64,000 nucleotides of DNA from an uncultured Mycoplasmatota bacterium (GCA_947302655.1 CAMYVW010000002.1:1-64000), one strand, 5' to 3'. Counted from the first letter of the stretch, positions 10,395-21,221 are shown. Numbers and translations: made by a program. The notes: generated by a model from the sequence alone, not told the origin.

Positions 10395-12203
10395 TTATTT
10401 GTTTATATATATAGTTATTTCTTTAATATCTGATACTCTAGTTCTACTTGTAACACTTTGATTAGCAATATATCCGTTTTCATATGAACTATTATACTTT
10501 TGATTAGTGTGATCAACATATTCATAATTAACTATTATTTGTTTATCTCCTAACCAGTTGATAACATCACTTATTGTTTGACCTCTAAAGTCAGGTAAAG
10601 TTTCGATTGTGTTTCCACTTGTTAGTCCTTTACCAATTATCTTTTGTTCGTATTCTTGGTTATAGTCATAACTAAATGATTTATTAAGAGTAATCTTTTT
10701 AATTCCTAGGTTCATCTTCATGGCATCTCTAATAGCTTCCAAAGATGATTCATAATAGCCAATAGCTGACATGTATCCGTAACTAGTATATATTGGAAGA
10801 TCATAATATTCTAGATATGTTTTTTCAATTGTTACTAAATCTTCACCATTTAAAGAATTTAGAAGCATTTGCTTAATTGTGTCATAGAATGATAAGATTT
10901 GTTCTGTTTCAATATTTGTGGCTATATTGTCACTTATTGAATCAAGAATTTCTTTAAAATCACTAAATGATACTTTCTTTAACATTTTCTTAGCGATGGC
11001 TTCAATAACTAATTGTTGATGTTTAGTTCTATCGATATCTCCTCGAAGTAGTGAATGTCTATGTCTTGCAAATGCAAGAGCTTGTTCACCATTTAAATGT
11101 TGATATCCTTTGTCTAGACAGATTTCATATTCACCAAATCTTCTTTCACTATCTTGCTCACAGAATTTAATTGGTACATCAACATCAATTCCACCAAGTG
11201 AATCAATAAGATTAACAACACCTTTAAAGTTTATTTTTATATAGTAATCAATTTTTATATCTGTTAAGTTTTCAATTGTATCAATTACACATTTTGTTCC
11301 ATAAGCAGCTGATGAATTAATTTTGTTTTCAGCATTTTTACGACATGCTATTGGAACGTATGTATCTCTTGGAATGCTAAATATTGTTGCATTTAGGGTT
11401 TTAGGATTAAATGTTATTAACATTAATGTATCACCATTAAATGCTGCATTAGCATTAAGCCCATCTTTTTCTGAGTCAACACCCATTATTAATATAGTAA
11501 ATGGTTCATTTAAACTTTTTTCTGATTTAAGCTCTAAATCTTTATTTTTCATTTCTTTTGTTAATTTATGAATTACTTTAGTATCGTTTGCTAAATCAGA
11601 ATATTCATCTTCATTTTGAAATATTGTAATGTAATTTGATGATACAAAAATTGCATCAACTTTTTCATCAAATAATGCTTTCATCATTGAAAAGTAATCA
11701 TTATATGTTACAACAGAGTTTTTTAATTTCTTTTTTTCAATAAGTTCTTGAGGAAGAATATATCCTTCAATATCTTCTTTATTAGAAATAATTCCAATTG
11801 TTGATTCACTAGTAAATTCACTTTTAGATAGTGTTATTAAATTAGTTGTATAGTTGATTTTATTTCTTTCCCCAAATTTATTTAAGCTGTGATAAATTTC
11901 ATTAATATAATAAGTTCCAACCGTAAATACGAGTGAAAAAATAATTGTTATTAACATTAATATAAAGAATTTATGATGCTTTTTGGTTATTAAGTTGACT
12001 AAATTTGATAAAAAATAATATATAAAATATAAACTAAAGAACACCAAAAGAATTATTCGTATTACTGTTTCTATTTTTTTAAGTTTTAAAACACATATAG
12101 TAAAAAGAATATATGAAATCAAGTAATAAAGCACTGATGTAAGGTACAGTGTAAGCTCGATTTTATTGGTTCTTTTTATTTTTTTTATAAGTACCCTCAT
12201 CAC
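10395..12203 (-). CDS. LytR-CpsA-Psr (LCP) family protein with C-terminal PASTA-like region
   Basis: 'FTILIMGVDSEKDG', 'DTLMLITFNPKTLNATIFSIPRDTYV', 'HRHSLLRGDIDRTKHQQ' LCP motifs; 'LPDFRGQTISDVINWL' PASTA-like. Confidence 0.93.
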   Translation of the reverse strand: MMRVLIKKIKRTNKIELTLYLTSVLYYLISYILFTICVLKLKKIETVIRIILLVFFSLYFIYYFLSNLVNLITKKHHKFFILMLITIIFSLVFTVGTYYINEIYHSLNKFGERNKINYTTNLITLSKSEFTSESTIGIISNKEDIEGYILPQELIEKKKLKNSVVTYNDYFSMMKALFDEKVDAIFVSSNYITIFQNEDEYSDLANDTKVIHKLTKEMKNKDLELKSEKSLNEPFTILIMGVDSEKDGLNANAAFNGDTLMLITFNPKTLNATIFSIPRDTYVPIACRKNAENKINSSAAYGTKCVIDTIENLTDIKIDYYIKINFKGVVNLIDSLGGIDVDVPIKFCEQDSERRFGEYEICLDKGYQHLNGEQALAFARHRHSLLRGDIDRTKHQQLVIEAIAKKMLKKVSFSDFKEILDSISDNIATNIETEQILSFYDTIKQMLLNSLNGEDLVTIEKTYLEYYDLPIYTSYGYMSAIGYYESSLEAIRDAMKMNLGIKKITLNKSFSYDYNQEYEQKIIGKGLTSGNTIETLPDFRGQTISDVINWLGDKQIIVNYEYVDHTNQKYNSSYENGYIANQSVTSRTRVSDIKEITIYINK

Positions 12204-12365
12204 TTTATCCCTTTCTCATCTACTATGTTAAATTATAATATATAATGATGAATATTACAATTAATTAATTTTTATTGACACTTGCTTTATACATGATTTG
12301 GGGCATATTAGTGAAAACATCTTGTTTTTCAGGTATAATTAAATCAAATAGGTAGGAGGTGCTTT

Positions 12366-13922
12366 ATGAAAAAATTAATTAAAAATATCATTTTAATTAT
12401 TTTTGTTATGAGCATTTTTCTACAATCATTACCTATAGTAGTTGCTGGAACTATTGGTGTAATATCAGGTGATGAAGTAAATTTAAGAGAAAAAGCCACT
12501 ACAAATTCTAATGCTATAACTAAACTTTCAACTGGTACACAAGTTGAAGTAATTAGTGATAATCCTGTAACTGGTACTGGATGTAATAATGGTTGGATTA
12601 ATATTAGATATGGTGGTAACACTGGATATGTATGTTTTAACTATATATATATACCAGGTAAAGATGTTTATGGTAGACCATGGACTTCTCCGAAAAAAGC
12701 TATTGTAGGTGGAGCTAAGTTTATAGGTTCACAATATATACATAAAAATCAATATACTTCTTATTTAAAGAAATTTAATGTAGCTTCTAGTAAGCTTTAT
12801 ACACATCAGTATATGGGTAACTTAAGAGCTCCTTGGAGTGAAGCTAAAACAAGTTACAATGCTTATAGTGCTGCTGGTGTTTTAAATAGTGCACTAGTAT
12901 TTTCTATTCCTGTTTATAATAATATGCTTGATTCATATGCATTACCAGGAACTGACTTTGACTCAACAGGTTTAGATCAAGTTGAAGATTATGATTTTGA
13001 AGCAAAACTTGATCAACAGGGATTCCCTGAATCCTATAAAAAAAGATTAAGATATATTCATAAGCTTCATCCAAATTGGGTATTTGAAGCTATTAATACT
13101 AACCTAGATTTTGCTGAAGTTGTTGAAAATGAATATGGATTATGTGTTGTTGATGGAGGTAATACTCTTCTTAGAAATGATATTAATTATTCTTCAGAGA
13201 GTGGATGGTATACACCAAATAGAGAAACAACTGCATATTTTATGGATCCTCGTAATTTTATTTTTAATCAAGAAAGAATATTACAATTTGAAAAATTGTA
13301 TTTTAGTGAGATTTATACAGAAGCAACTGTTCAAGCTGTTTTGAATAATACATTTATGAGTGGCATATCATTTCTTGATAACCAAAGTTATGCATCTATA
13401 TTCATGGAAGCAGGAAGAACTAATAATGTTAATCCAGTATATTTAGCATCTTTATCTAAACAAGAAGTTGGTGTTAATGGTTCAAGAGCAACTAGTGGAG
13501 CTGAGTTTACTTATAAAGACAAAACTTATAAAGGCTTATATAATTTTTATAATATAGGAGCTTATGCTAAAGAACAATCACCAGTTTTAGCTGGTTTAGT
13601 ATGGGGTTCTGTTGGTTATGATTATGCATCTATTGTTCAAACTATTATTGATACAACTGGTGCTGATCAAGTTGATGACAGTGCAGATTATACTCCAGTT
13701 CAAAATAATAATACTAAACCTACATCTAAAAAAGGTGATATTAATGGAGATAATGTGATTAATTCTGCAGATTTACTTAAAGTAAGACAACATTTACTTG
13801 GAACTAGTATTTTAACCGGTGAATATTTTGATGCTGCAGACATAGATAGTAATGGAGTAATAAATTCAGCAGACTTACTTAGAGTAAGACAACATTTACT
13901 TGGAACTAAGTCTATTTATTAA
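12366..13922 (+). CDS. Secreted SH3b / endo-beta-N-acetylglucosaminidase protein with C-terminal type I dockerin
   Basis: Signal peptide; bacterial SH3 '[29 protein letters not shown]'; glucosaminidase-like '[14 protein letters not shown]...[10 protein letters not shown]'; two dockerin repeats '[23 protein letters not shown]' and '[23 protein letters not shown]'. Confidence 0.92.
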   Translation: MKKLIKNIILIIFVMSIFLQSLPIVVAGTIGVISGDEVNLREKATTNSNAITKLSTGTQVEVISDNPVTGTGCNNGWINIRYGGNTGYVCFNYIYIPGKDVYGRPWTSPKKAIVGGAKFIGSQYIHKNQYTSYLKKFNVASSKLYTHQYMGNLRAPWSEAKTSYNAYSAAGVLNSALVFSIPVYNNMLDSYALPGTDFDSTGLDQVEDYDFEAKLDQQGFPESYKKRLRYIHKLHPNWVFEAINTNLDFAEVVENEYGLCVVDGGNTLLRNDINYSSESGWYTPNRETTAYFMDPRNFIFNQERILQFEKLYFSEIYTEATVQAVLNNTFMSGISFLDNQSYASIFMEAGRTNNVNPVYLASLSKQEVGVNGSRATSGAEFTYKDKTYKGLYNFYNIGAYAKEQSPVLAGLVWGSVGYDYASIVQTIIDTTGADQVDDSADYTPVQNNNTKPTSKKGDINGDNVINSADLLKVRQHLLGTSILTGEYFDAADIDSNGVINSADLLRVRQHLLGTKSIY

Positions 13923-13942
13923 TTAAGGAAAGGGATATTAGT

Positions 13943-15343
13943 GTGAAAAAAATAAAATATTTATTAACAAGTTTTATATTTTTTATAGTTGGTTTTACTA
14001 ATTGCTTTGCTGCACCTTCATCAAGCATTGGTGTAAGTAGAAATCAAATAGAAGTAGGTCAAACAGTTACTGCTACTATTACTATTAAAAATGTTGCTGC
14101 ATGGAACATTAAAATAAACGGAACGGGAAATACAAATTCATGTTCTACATCTGCTGCAGATGCTACATCAAATGGAAAAAATGCAACTAGAAGCTTCTCT
14201 TTAACTTGTAAAGCTAATTCTGTAGGCGTTATTAGAATTTCTTATTCTGGTGATGCAACTAGTGAAGATGGTTCTACATCTTCTTTAAGTGGTTCTAAAA
14301 CTATTACAGTAGTTGCTGCAAGACCTAAATCAAATAATAATAATTTAAAGAGTTTAAGTGTTGATGGGTCTACAATTTCTCCAGAGTTTGATGCTGATGT
14401 TTTGGAATACACTTCAGTATTTGAACCGGGTACAACTAAAATTAGTATTAATGCTGAAAAAGCAGATGGTTATGCATCTATTTCTGGCGTAGGTGAAAAA
14501 GATGTTGTTGAAGGTGATAATAAATTTGAAGTTGTTGTTACAAGTGAAACAGGCGTTTCTAAAACATATGTTATAACTGTAACAGTTAAAGAATTTGCAC
14601 CAATTATTGTTAAAGTTGATGGTAAAGAACTTTCTCTTGTAAGAAAAGCTGATAGCTTAGTTAAACCAGAATCTTTTGAGGAAACTACAGTTCAAATTGG
14701 TGAAGATACTATACCTGCTTTTTATAGTGAAAAACTTGATATTACATTAGTTGGTTTAAAAGATAGTGATGGTAATGTTTCGTTATATAAATATAATGAT
14801 GGAAAATATACAAGGTATATTGAATTATCATCTAAAACAACAATAATAAATATTATTGATATGGATATGAGTAAATTACCTGATGGATATGAAAAATATT
14901 TAGTTAAATATGCTGGATTTGAGTTTAGCGCATATAAAATAGACAAAGATTCCAACTTTGCTCTTGTGTATGCTACAAATACATTAACAGGTAAAAAGGA
15001 TCTTTATCAAATAGATTTAAAAAATGAGACTGTTCAGTTATTTAATAATGATTATGAAAAATTACTTACTAAATATAATAAACTTGGATACATAATTCTT
15101 GGAGTTCTTGGTGGTGTAATTTTACTTCAGTTCTTTATGATTTTAATATTAAAAGGCAAAAACAAAAGAATTATTGGAAAGATTAAAAAAGAAAAATTTG
15201 ATAAAGTAAAAAAAGCAGCCATAAAAGAGTCGAAGAAAGAATCTGTTGATAAAAAGGATTTAAAGACTGGCGAAATAGAATTAAAAGATGAAGAAGTTAT
15301 TGTAGATAAAACTAAAAAATCCAAAAAAAAGAAAGTTAATTAA
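13943..15343 (+). CDS. Membrane-anchored beta-sandwich (cohesin-like / cadherin-like) surface protein
   Basis: Signal peptide, N-terminal Ig-fold-like 'IGVSRNQIEVGQTVTATITIKNV', cadherin-like 'NNLKSLSVDGSTISPEFDADVLEYT', C-terminal TM plus Lys-rich tail. Confidence 0.7.
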   Translation: MKKIKYLLTSFIFFIVGFTNCFAAPSSSIGVSRNQIEVGQTVTATITIKNVAAWNIKINGTGNTNSCSTSAADATSNGKNATRSFSLTCKANSVGVIRISYSGDATSEDGSTSSLSGSKTITVVAARPKSNNNNLKSLSVDGSTISPEFDADVLEYTSVFEPGTTKISINAEKADGYASISGVGEKDVVEGDNKFEVVVTSETGVSKTYVITVTVKEFAPIIVKVDGKELSLVRKADSLVKPESFEETTVQIGEDTIPAFYSEKLDITLVGLKDSDGNVSLYKYNDGKYTRYIELSSKTTIINIIDMDMSKLPDGYEKYLVKYAGFEFSAYKIDKDSNFALVYATNTLTGKKDLYQIDLKNETVQLFNNDYEKLLTKYNKLGYIILGVLGGVILLQFFMILILKGKNKRIIGKIKKEKFDKVKKAAIKESKKESVDKKDLKTGEIELKDEEVIVDKTKKSKKKKVN

Positions 15344-15438
15344 ATACCAAAATAAAATTAGTATATTTTTATATACTAATTTTTAATTTAAAAATAATTT
15401 ATTATAGGTTATAATAATGTTACTAGGAGATTGATTAT

Positions 15439-16485
15439 ATGTTCGAAGTAAATGGAATTAATGTTTTATATATTTTGCTTGTAACTTTTTTAACTTCATT
15501 AATATTTATTCCAATATCTAAAAAAATAGCAAAACATATTGGTGCTATGGATATTCCTAATGAAAGAAAGATTCACGAAAAACCTATGCCAAGACTTGGC
15601 GGAATAGCAATATATGCTTCATTCTTGGTAGGTTTTATGTTCTTTGGTAACAATTCTTCGCAAATGCTTTCGGTATTAATTGGAAGCTTTTTACTTATGC
15701 TTATGGGAATTATAGATGATATTAATCCTGTTCCTGCAAGGTATCAATTTTTGGTACATATTATAGCTGCATGTATTGTTGTTTTTTATGGAAAGATATA
15801 CTTAGCTGATGTTTCATTTTTTGGACTGGATATTACTTTTCCATTAATTGTTTCATATATAGTTTCAATCTTATTTATAGTTTCTTTGATAAGTGCTATA
15901 AACTTAGTTGATGGACTTGATGGTATGTCAGCAGGTATTGGTATTATATATTTTATAACTATTTCTATCGTAGCTTATATTCTTGAAAGATTTGGTGGAC
16001 TTGAAATTACTTTAGCTCTTGTTATGATAGGTTCTCTTTTAGGGTTCTTAGTCTTTAACTTTCCACCGGCATCTATTTTTATGGGACAATGTGGAAGTAA
16101 CTTTTTAGGATTTATGGTTGCTGTTACATCCTTAATAGGATTTAAAACAACAACATTTACTTCAGTAATAATTCCTATTGTGGTTTTAGCTCTTCCTATA
16201 TTTGATACGGCTTTTTCTATTTTTAGAAGGCTTTTAAAAGGTCAGGGAATTACAGAACCTGATAAAGAACATTTTCATCATCAATTATTAAAGATGAAAT
16301 TTTCACCTAGAACATCAGTTATTATTATATATTTAATTAATATTGCTTTTGCTGCTGTAACTATTTTTTATGTTCTTGGTGATGACAAGTTTGCTATAGT
16401 AATATATTTATTATTGATTATTTTACTGTTATTTATTGTTCTTAAAACTGATATTTTATTCGAACATAATCATAGCAAGAAATAA
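15439..16485 (+). CDS. UDP-GlcNAc:undecaprenyl-phosphate GlcNAc-1-phosphate transferase (TagO/WecA-like)
   Basis: 'AINLVDGLDGMSAGIG' and 'HFHHQLLKM' motifs; multi-TM. Confidence 0.92.
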   Translation: MFEVNGINVLYILLVTFLTSLIFIPISKKIAKHIGAMDIPNERKIHEKPMPRLGGIAIYASFLVGFMFFGNNSSQMLSVLIGSFLLMLMGIIDDINPVPARYQFLVHIIAACIVVFYGKIYLADVSFFGLDITFPLIVSYIVSILFIVSLISAINLVDGLDGMSAGIGIIYFITISIVAYILERFGGLEITLALVMIGSLLGFLVFNFPPASIFMGQCGSNFLGFMVAVTSLIGFKTTTFTSVIIPIVVLALPIFDTAFSIFRRLLKGQGITEPDKEHFHHQLLKMKFSPRTSVIIIYLINIAFAAVTIFYVLGDDKFAIVIYLLLIILLLFIVLKTDILFEHNHSKK

Positions 16486-16556
16486 TAATAATTTATTAAT
16501 ATAAACATCTACATTTTGTAGATGTTTTTTGTTATAATTAATAATAGGGTGATGCT

Positions 16557-19500
16557 ATGATAAAGTTAATTGATGGTAATAAAGCTTGCGCTCATGTAGC
16601 TCAACTTTTTAGTGAAGTATGTGCAATATATCCAATAACACCTTCTTCACCAATTGCTGCAGAAGTTTCTAAACTTGCTGATGAAGGTAAAGAAAATATA
16701 TTTGGTGGTAAAACAAAAGTAGTTGAAATGCAATCTGAAGCGGGAGCTGCAGGTGCACTTCATGGAGCGTTAATAACTGGGTCGCTTGCATCAACATTTA
16801 CTTCTTCTCAAGGGTTACTTTTAATGATTCCCAATATGTATAAAATAGCAGGAGAAATGCTTCCTGGTGTTATACATACAGCTGCGAGAAGTTTATCAAC
16901 TCATGCTTTATCTATTTTTGGTGATCATCAAGATGTTTATGCAACAAGAGCAACAGGTTTTTGTATTTTAGCATCTAGTAATGTAGAAGAAGCAGGTAAT
17001 CTTGCTGTAGTTGCTCATTTAAGTGCACTTGAAGGAAGTTTGCCATTTTTACATTTTTATGATGGTTTTAGAACAAGTCATGAGATTAATACAGTTAAAC
17101 TTTTAAGTGATGATGATATTAAAAACTTAGTTGATTTAAATTTAGTTAATAAATATAAAGATAGAATAATAAATGTTGGAAATAATATTCAAAGTGGTCT
17201 TGCTCAAAATGAAGATATTTATTTTCAAACAACTGAAGCAAGAAACATAGCTTATAATAAAATGATTGATATTGTTATAAACAATATGAATAAAGTAAAT
17301 GATATTTTGGGAACTAATTATAAACCATTTGAGTTTTATGGAAGCCCTAAAGCTAGTGATGTTATAGTTGTTATGGGTAGTGCTAGTGATACTACAAAAT
17401 TAGTTGTAGATAATTTAAATAAAAATGGTTATGACGTTGGTATGGTAAGTGTTCATCTTTATAGACCATTTAGTAAAGAATGTTTAAAGAAAGTTTTACC
17501 TGATACAGTAAAAAGAATAGCTGTTCTTGATAGAACTAAAGAAGCTGGAAGTTATGGTGAACCACTTTATTTAGATGTTCTAGCTGCACTTAATGATACT
17601 AATATTAAAGTTGTTGGTGGAAGGTATGGCCTTTCTAGTAAAGAAGTAGATCCATCAGATATTAAAAGTGTCTTCACAATGCTTATGGGTCACATGAGAC
17701 ACAACTTTACTATAGGTATTCATGATGATGTTACTAAACTTTCTTTAGTAAGAGAAACATTTAATATTGATTTAGGTGTTGATGAAATTAAGATCTTTGG
17801 ATATGGATCAGATGGAATGGTTTCAGCATCTAAAGAGATTTTAAGTATTCTATCCGAAAAGCTTGGTAAAAGTGCACAAGGATATTTTGAATATGATTCA
17901 AGAAAAAGTGGAGGAGTAACTGTATCTCATTTAAGGGTCGGAAAAAAAGAAATTAAAGCTCCATACTATGTTAAAAATCCTAATTTTATTGTTGTAACTA
18001 AATTAGAGTATTTAAACAAATATAATTGTTTAGATGGAATAAAAAATAGGGGAGTTTTACTTGTAAATACCTCTTTATCTGAAACTGAGTTTGATCAATA
18101 TATAAAATCTGAAGTTAAAACAGAAATCTTTACTAAAAATATTATGGTATATTTAGTTGATGCCGATAAAATTGCAAACGAATATAATTTAAGAGGAAAA
18201 ATTAGTAAAATTATGGAAGTAATTATTCTTCGCGTACTTGGTGTAAATGACTCTACTAAGATTGTTGGAGACTATATCAAAAAAGCATTTAAAACTAAGG
18301 GTGAAGAAGTTATTAATAATAATTTAAAAGCTATTGAACAAGCTTTATATAAAATTAATGTATATAGTTCTCACTCTCAAGGTGATGAGTCAACAAGTGA
18401 GGAATTAGATATTTTTGAAAAGATTAATCAAAGATTAGGTGATACCTTAAAGGTAAGTGATTTACTACCTTATAATAATGGAATAATGCCTAATAACCTT
18501 GCTATCAAAGATAAAAAGGTTACAAGTGAATTTGTTCCTGTTTGGAATAAAGAATCATGTATTGGATGTGCAAACTGTAGTTTAGTATGTCCTCATGGAG
18601 CTATCAGAGTTATTTTAAATAAAGAAGAAGGTATCGAGTATAAAAAAGATAAAGAATATAAATTTAAAATAAGTATTAATAAGGATATTTGTACAGGATG
18701 TATGGAATGTATTAAATCATGTCCTATACCTGATGATAAAAAGCCACTCAAGTTAGTTCCTTATAATGAAGCGCCTAAAGCTAGTGAAGAGTTCTTTGAT
18801 CATATTAATCCTGAATCATCAACTGATGATATTGTTGGTTCACAGTTAAAGAAATCATGCTTTATTAATCCGGGTGCATGTGCTGGTTGTGGTGAAACAC
18901 CTTATATTAAATTATTAACACAATTATTTGGTGAAAGACTAGTAATTGCAAATGCAACAGGTTGTTCAAGTATATATGGTGGTAGTGCTCCAAGAACTCC
19001 ATATAGTATTCCATGGGCTTCGAGTCTATTTGAAGATAATGCTGAGTTTGGTTTTGGAATGCTACTATCTTATAATCAAAAAAGAGAACATTTAAAAAAT
19101 GCTATAGATAAATATTATGACAGTGTAGATTCTAATACTAAATCTATTTTAAAAAGATTAAAAGATAATTTTGATAGTTTTGAAGAAACTATCAAAATTA
19201 AAGAAGAACTTGAAGATACAATTCTTCCAGATGAACTATCAAATTTAGTTTCTTACATACCATCTAGAAGTGTTTGGACTATTGGTGGAGACGGATGGGC
19301 TTATGATATTGGATTTGGCGGAATAGATCATGTTTTATCATCTAATGCTAAAGCCAGAATATTAGTTCTTGACACAGAGGTATATTCTAATACTGGTGGA
19401 CAGATGAGTAAATCTAGTCAATTAGGTCAAGTTGCGGAGTTTGCGAATTTTGGCAAAAATAATAGTAAGAAGGATCTATTTAGAATTGCTATGAGTTATC

Positions 19501-19904
19501 CTAATTGTTATGTTGCATCCATTTCTTTAGGAGCTAATCCTATTCAAACAATTAAAGCATTTAAAGAAGCTGAAAATAATGATGGCCCATCTATTATTAT
19601 TGCATACTCTCCATGTATAGAGCATGGAATAAAATCTGGATGTTCTAATAAAGAAGAAAAACTAGTTGTTGAATCTGGTTATACATTACTTATGAGATAT
19701 AAACCTGATGAAGATAAATTATATTTAGATTCTAGAGAACCTAAATATGAAAAGCTAGAAGAATTCTGGAATAATGAAACTAGATTTAACGCTCTTAAGA
19801 TTAAAGATGAAAAATTAGCTACTGAGCTATTAAATAATCAAAAAGAAGCTATTATTAAAAGATATAATTATTATAAAGAAATAAGTTCTAAGCAAGATGC
19901 TTAG
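16557..19904 (+). CDS. nifJ: Pyruvate:ferredoxin (flavodoxin) oxidoreductase
   Basis: Length 1115 aa; 'YPITPSSPIAAEVSKLADEG', two 4Fe-4S motifs (CIGCANCSLVCP, CTGCMECIKSCP), TPP motif 'IGGDGWAYDIGFGGIDHVL'. Confidence 0.96.
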   Translation: MIKLIDGNKACAHVAQLFSEVCAIYPITPSSPIAAEVSKLADEGKENIFGGKTKVVEMQSEAGAAGALHGALITGSLASTFTSSQGLLLMIPNMYKIAGEMLPGVIHTAARSLSTHALSIFGDHQDVYATRATGFCILASSNVEEAGNLAVVAHLSALEGSLPFLHFYDGFRTSHEINTVKLLSDDDIKNLVDLNLVNKYKDRIINVGNNIQSGLAQNEDIYFQTTEARNIAYNKMIDIVINNMNKVNDILGTNYKPFEFYGSPKASDVIVVMGSASDTTKLVVDNLNKNGYDVGMVSVHLYRPFSKECLKKVLPDTVKRIAVLDRTKEAGSYGEPLYLDVLAALNDTNIKVVGGRYGLSSKEVDPSDIKSVFTMLMGHMRHNFTIGIHDDVTKLSLVRETFNIDLGVDEIKIFGYGSDGMVSASKEILSILSEKLGKSAQGYFEYDSRKSGGVTVSHLRVGKKEIKAPYYVKNPNFIVVTKLEYLNKYNCLDGIKNRGVLLVNTSLSETEFDQYIKSEVKTEIFTKNIMVYLVDADKIANEYNLRGKISKIMEVIILRVLGVNDSTKIVGDYIKKAFKTKGEEVINNNLKAIEQALYKINVYSSHSQGDESTSEELDIFEKINQRLGDTLKVSDLLPYNNGIMPNNLAIKDKKVTSEFVPVWNKESCIGCANCSLVCPHGAIRVILNKEEGIEYKKDKEYKFKISINKDICTGCMECIKSCPIPDDKKPLKLVPYNEAPKASEEFFDHINPESSTDDIVGSQLKKSCFINPGACAGCGETPYIKLLTQLFGERLVIANATGCSSIYGGSAPRTPYSIPWASSLFEDNAEFGFGMLLSYNQKREHLKNAIDKYYDSVDSNTKSILKRLKDNFDSFEETIKIKEELEDTILPDELSNLVSYIPSRSVWTIGGDGWAYDIGFGGIDHVLSSNAKARILVLDTEVYSNTGGQMSKSSQLGQVAEFANFGKNNSKKDLFRIAMSYPNCYVASISLGANPIQTIKAFKEAENNDGPSIIIAYSPCIEHGIKSGCSNKEEKLVVESGYTLLMRYKPDEDKLYLDSREPKYEKLEEFWNNETRFNALKIKDEKLATELLNNQKEAIIKRYNYYKEISSKQDA

Positions 19905-19913
19905 AACTTATTT

Positions 19914-20534
19914 TTATTTAGATAACTTTATAATAAAGTTATATTCTCCAATGTTGTATTCACATAATTTTGCGTAGTCTTCTTCATTAACTACAAAAGA
20001 TATACTTCCATAACCATAATCAAATACTTTTACATTTGCTGCAATTGGTTTAGCTGAATTGTTAAAGTATTCCTCGCTTTCAATATATATATCTACATAT
20101 TTTCCTTCATAATATTTAAGCGTTTCATAGTCTCTATTTGATATTCGATAATCAGTTGTTGACCATATAGTATAGTTTTCTGGTATTTCTTTAACTATAA
20201 CTTTTGTTATTGTATGGTTTTTATGATATTTATAGCCTAAAAATAGTGAAGATATAAAAATAATTATTAATAATATAATTATAATAGTTAATTTTTTGTG
20301 AGATTTAATCTTTTTATCTATATCTTTAACAACTTTTTTATCCGATTTTAATAAGTCATCAAGTGAAATATTAAATATGTTACTAATTAATATTAGCGTT
20401 TCAATATCTGGATAGAATTTTCTGTTTTCCCAGTTAGATACTGTTTGTCTTGATACATATAGTTTTTCCGCTAGTTCATCTTGAGTTAAGTTATTATCTT
20501 TTCTTAATTTAATTAATTTATCTTTTAGATTCAT
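19914..20534 (-). CDS. XRE-family HTH regulator with C-terminal TM domain
   Basis: 'LRKDNNLTQDELAEKLYVSRQTVSNWENRKFYPDIETL'. Confidence 0.88.
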   Translation of the reverse strand: MNLKDKLIKLRKDNNLTQDELAEKLYVSRQTVSNWENRKFYPDIETLILISNIFNISLDDLLKSDKKVVKDIDKKIKSHKKLTIIIILLIIIFISSLFLGYKYHKNHTITKVIVKEIPENYTIWSTTDYRISNRDYETLKYYEGKYVDIYIESEEYFNNSAKPIAANVKVFDYGYGSISFVVNEEDYAKLCEYNIGEYNFIIKLSK

Positions 20535-20620
20535 ATATACTTCTTCCTTTCATATATTTAAAGTATATATGTATATTATAAATATTTCTATCAAAGTTAT
20601 TTTACATTTATATTTTTAAA

Positions 20621-20717
20621 CAAAAAAATAGGAGCTGCCCCCTGAGACAGCTCCAAAGAATAAAAAGGGGTTGACTAGTGTGATACTAGTACCAATTCGC
20701 CTTTAAGTGAATTGGTG
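20621..20717 (-). ncRNA. Candidate small RNA A (minus strand, about 97 nt)
   Basis: Minus-strand TTGACA (20747-20752), 17-nt spacer, TAGGAT (20724-20729); hairpins ACCAATTC/GAATTGGT and ACTAGT/ACTAGT; terminator GGAGCTG-tctcaggggg-CAGCTCC-tattttttt. Confidence 0.65.
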
Positions 20718-20854
20718 ATACCTATCCTAATCGAAAAGTACTATTTTGTCAAGCATTTTTTATTATTTTTTTAATATTTATTTTCGACAAAATATTTCAT
20801 AATATTTCTATTATTTAAATTGACAAAGAGAGTAAAAAATTATAAACTTATTAT

Positions 20855-20955
20855 AGCATGATACTATCATGCTAGACCCATCTACGATTTATTGTAGTTA
20901 GGTCAAACCAAAACCCCCTGAATGACCACCTTTTGGTGGTCTTTGTTTTTTGTTT
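20855..20955 (+). ncRNA. Candidate small RNA B (plus strand)
   Basis: TTGACA at 20820-20825 with AT-rich -10 region; hairpins GCATGA-tacta-TCATGC and GACC...CTAC/GTAG...GGTC; C-rich linker ACCCCCTGAAT; terminator GACCACC-ttt-GGTGGTC-T-rich. Confidence 0.55.
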
Positions 20956-21221
20956 TTATTTATGGTGGCTTCGTTATTTTAAGCTTTATTAAAAATGTGT
21001 CTAAGTAATGATATACTTTTTTTCTGATTATATTTAAGAATATTTCACAATACTTAAAAGAAAAGAGCTTAATTGTGATTCCTGATACTAAAATAGATCA
21101 ATATAAAAAACTATTAATAAATCTTTGCTAAAGTGATGAAAAAGAAGAAATCTATACTTTTATTAAACAGCATTGCTAATTAATCATAGTTATAGTAAAC
21201 TTTAAATATCGGTGATTAAAT

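Noticed and set aside
13738-13912. Near-identical ~50-bp repeats at the 3' end of the glucosaminidase gene
   Set aside because: They encode the two dockerin repeats; not a CRISPR or mobile repeat.
20621-20717. sRNA A as a tracrRNA
   Set aside because: No cas genes and no CRISPR repeats anywhere in the window.
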